A DNA stretch of 64,000 bases from positions 1-64,000 of the forward strand of contig NZ_JAGGOY010000119.1 in NCBI RefSeq assembly GCF_018614095.1, read 5' to 3'. Positions 62,082 through 64,000 of this stretch are shown here, one piece after another (the first letter of the stretch is position 1; each line of letters starts with the position of its first letter). A program made the translations under genes and the position numbers. This DNA comes from Streptomyces sp. ISL-87 (GTDB lineage Bacteria > Actinomycetota > Actinomycetes > Streptomycetales > Streptomycetaceae). The notes below the pieces were generated by a model. It made no database searches and had not been told where the DNA came from. It worked only from the letters and a program-made list of their open reading frames with translations.

Positions 62082-64000
62082 ATGGACCGTACTCAAGGGC
62101 ACGCCGATCCGGCGGAGCAGCCGGCGGGCGCGCCGTGGGCGCCCGCCAGGGTGGTCAGCCTGACCGCCGGGGACTTCACCCTCACCGTGAACCCCGTCGA
62201 CGGAAGCGAGATCGAGCCGCTCCGGCCCGGCGGCCGGCCGAACCGCCCCGCCAAGCGCGACGCGGCCGCCCGCACCGCCCATGAGGCCGCCGCACGGCCG
62301 CCCGTACTCCCCCGGATCCCCGGGACTCCCGCCCCCGCCCGGCCGCTGCTGGAGCGCGAGGAGGAGCGTGAGCGGCTGGTACGACTGCTCGCGCGCGGAC
62401 GGTCCGTACGGCTGACCGGGCCCGCCGGATCCGGCCGTTCCGCGCTGCTCGACGTGGTCGCCGCCAAGTGCGCGGGCGTCGCGCCGGACGGCGTCGTACG
62501 GCTCTCCGGGTACGGGCACCAGCAGCCGGCCGAGCTGCTCCACGCGCTGTACGCGGCCGTGTACGAAGCCCCCCAGGAGCGGCCCGACCGGGATGAACTG
62601 CTCGCACGGGTACGGGAGATCGGCGCCGTCGTCCTCCTCGACGACCTGGACATGGGCGGGAGCGCCCTCGACGAACTGCTGCGCGCCACACCCGAATGCG
62701 CCTACCTGCTGGCCGCCACCCCGGACACCAAAGCGCCCTCCGACGACTCGCACCTGGAAGAGATCTTCCTCGGGGGCCTCGGCCGGGCCGACTGCGTCGC
62801 GCTGCTGGAGGCGCGCCTCGGCCGGGAGCTGACGGAGCAGGAAACGGCCTGGGCGGGGGATCTGCGATTCGCCTCGGAGGGACTGCCGCTGCGCTTCGTC
62901 CAGGCGGCCGCACTGTTGCGGCAGCGGGACGAGCTCAACGGGACCGCCACCGAGGACGACGACGAGGAGCCCGGCGTCTTCGAGGAGCGGCCGCGCGACG
63001 CGGCGTTCGTGCCGCTGCCGACGCTGGCCGAGGGGGCGGCTCCGGCCGAGCTGCTGGCCTCGCGGGTGAGCGAATCGGCGCGGGCGGCCCTGCGGATAGC
63101 CTGCGCGCTGGGCGGGGAGCTGCCGCACCACGCGCACCTGCCGGCGCTGGTGGGGGACACCCACGCCGACACGGCGGTGGCGGAGCTGCTGGACTGCGGG
63201 CTGCTGACGCCGGTCGGGACGCGGTACCGGCTGGCCGCGGGGGTCGCGCGGCAGCTGGAGGAGGCCGGGTACGGGGATTCCGCGGCCGAGGAGGCCCGGA
63301 CGGCCGCCCGGCACTACGCCTGGTGGACCGGGCACACGTCGGTGACCCCGCAGCGGGTCGCGGCGGAAGCGGACGCGGTACTGGCCGCGCTGGCCGGCGC
63401 GGATGTGGTGGCCGCCATACTGCTGGCGCGGACGGCGGCTCCGGCGTTCGCGGCATCGCTGCACTGGGAGGCGTGGGAGCGGGTGCTGCGCTCCGGGGCG
63501 GAGGCCGCGCGGAAGGCGGGCGAGGTCGCGGAACAGGCGTACTTCCACCACGAGCTCGGTGTGCTCGCGCTGTGCGAGGGGCGGCTGGAGCGGGCGCGGG
63601 CCGAGCTGGAGGCGTCGATCGGGCTGCGGGGCGCGCTCGCGGACAAGCGGGGCACGGTGGCGGGGCGGCGCGCGCTGGCGCTCGTCACGGACCGGGAAGC
63701 GGCGGGGGTGGAGGTGTCGCCGCCGCTGCGGCTGGAGGCGCCGGCCTCGGCCCCGGCAGCCGCGACGGTGGCCCTGCCGGCGGCTTCGGAGGCCGTGACG
63801 CAGGTGACGCCCGCAACCCCGGTGACCGCCGTGACCCCTGTAACCCCAGTGGCCCCGGTGATTCAGCGTACGGTGGCACCCGCCACGCTCTCGGCGGTGT
63901 TCGAGGACGCGTTCCCGCTGACGCCGAAGGCGGCGCCGGCGGCGGAGCCCGTTCCGGCGCCGGTGAAGGACACGCCGTCCCGGAAGCGGCCCGCGCTGCT
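62082..64000 (+). CDS. large ATPase of unknown role, cut by window end
   Basis: At least 639 aa from the ATG at 62082, no stop before 64000. Residues about 20-80 are a Pro/Ala/Arg-rich N-terminus; the P-loop TGPAGSGRSALLD is near residue 115 and VVLLDDLDM fits Walker B. A helical repeat region with TPR-like character follows (LGVLALCEGRLERARAELE near residue 500). Then a Thr/Val/Pro repeat linker (near 570-590) and a further domain outside the window. Probably a STAND-type or regulator-like NTPase. Confidence 0.75.
   Translation, partial: MDRTQGHADPAEQPAGAPWAPARVVSLTAGDFTLTVNPVDGSEIEPLRPGGRPNRPAKRDAAARTAHEAAARPPVLPRIPGTPAPARPLLEREEERERLVRLLARGRSVRLTGPAGSGRSALLDVVAAKCAGVAPDGVVRLSGYGHQQPAELLHALYAAVYEAPQERPDRDELLARVREIGAVVLLDDLDMGGSALDELLRATPECAYLLAATPDTKAPSDDSHLEEIFLGGLGRADCVALLEARLGRELTEQETAWAGDLRFASEGLPLRFVQAAALLRQRDELNGTATEDDDEEPGVFEERPRDAAFVPLPTLAEGAAPAELLASRVSESARAALRIACALGGELPHHAHLPALVGDTHADTAVAELLDCGLLTPVGTRYRLAAGVARQLEEAGYGDSAAEEARTAARHYAWWTGHTSVTPQRVAAEADAVLAALAGADVVAAILLARTAAPAFAASLHWEAWERVLRSGAEAARKAGEVAEQAYFHHELGVLALCEGRLERARAELEASIGLRGALADKRGTVAGRRALALVTDREAAGVEVSPPLRLEAPASAPAAATVALPAASEAVTQVTPATPVTAVTPVTPVAPVIQRTVAPATLSAVFEDAFPLTPKAAPAAEPVPAPVKDTPSRKRPAL

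Overview
The window is high-GC actinobacterial DNA with dense operons, GTG and TTG starts, 4-bp stop/start overlaps and third-position GC bias. Gene content and order (ku/ligase, lysA-hom-thrC-thrB-rho-LCP-rpmE-prfA-prmC, the atp operon, chiC-chiR-chiS) identify it as chromosomal core of a Streptomyces. As I recall, the order follows S. coelicolor from about SCO5308 to SCO5388, interrupted by acquired DNA beside a tRNA-Arg gene.

Left flank (1-8.4 kb): a secreted membrane-anchored protein, a NERD-domain protein, an end-joining cluster (Ku with a histone-like tail, a stand-alone LigD-type polymerase domain and a stand-alone ATP-dependent ligase coupled by a 4-bp overlap), a perfect 25-bp-stem hairpin, a small membrane protein, a broken small gene, an XdhC-like protein and a phosphoribosyltransferase/hydrolase fusion.

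Acquired zone (8.4-28.8 kb): the 3' part of tRNA-Arg(CCG) (gene at 28765-28836, minus strand) is repeated at 14325, at 9543 and in decayed form at 8462. This looks like serial integration of related tyrosine-recombinase elements at one site. The middle segment (9.6-14.3 kb) keeps a VapBC-type toxin-antitoxin pair, an excisionase-like gene and a frameshifted, internally deleted integrase. The right segment (14.4-28.75 kb) has no integrase. It carries an ATPase with a DUF234 nuclease-like end, a large XPB-like helicase-associated protein without a motor, a WhiJ/AbaA-like trio (HTH regulator, DUF397, ATPase), a Uma2-type nuclease and a type I restriction-modification operon hsdR-hsdS-hsdM followed by a small HEPN-like protein. 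This defence cargo is the most interesting part of the window.

Right flank (28.8-64 kb): a response regulator, an ArgRS-like anticodon-binding protein without catalytic domain (NrtL), lysA, hom, thrC and thrB (aspartate-family amino acids), rho with a long disordered insert, an LCP cell-wall ligase, rpmE with a match to a sigma-R promoter, prfA-prmC-tsaC-phosphatase-like-glyA-wecA, and the nine-gene atp operon (atpI, B, E, F, H, A, G, D, C) for F1Fo ATP synthase. Then come a DUF2550 protein, chitinase chiC with its two-component system chiR-chiS and DasR-like operators, a cobalamin adenosyltransferase, a 3-hydroxybutyryl-CoA dehydrogenase, a STAS protein and the beginning of a large ATPase cut by the window end.
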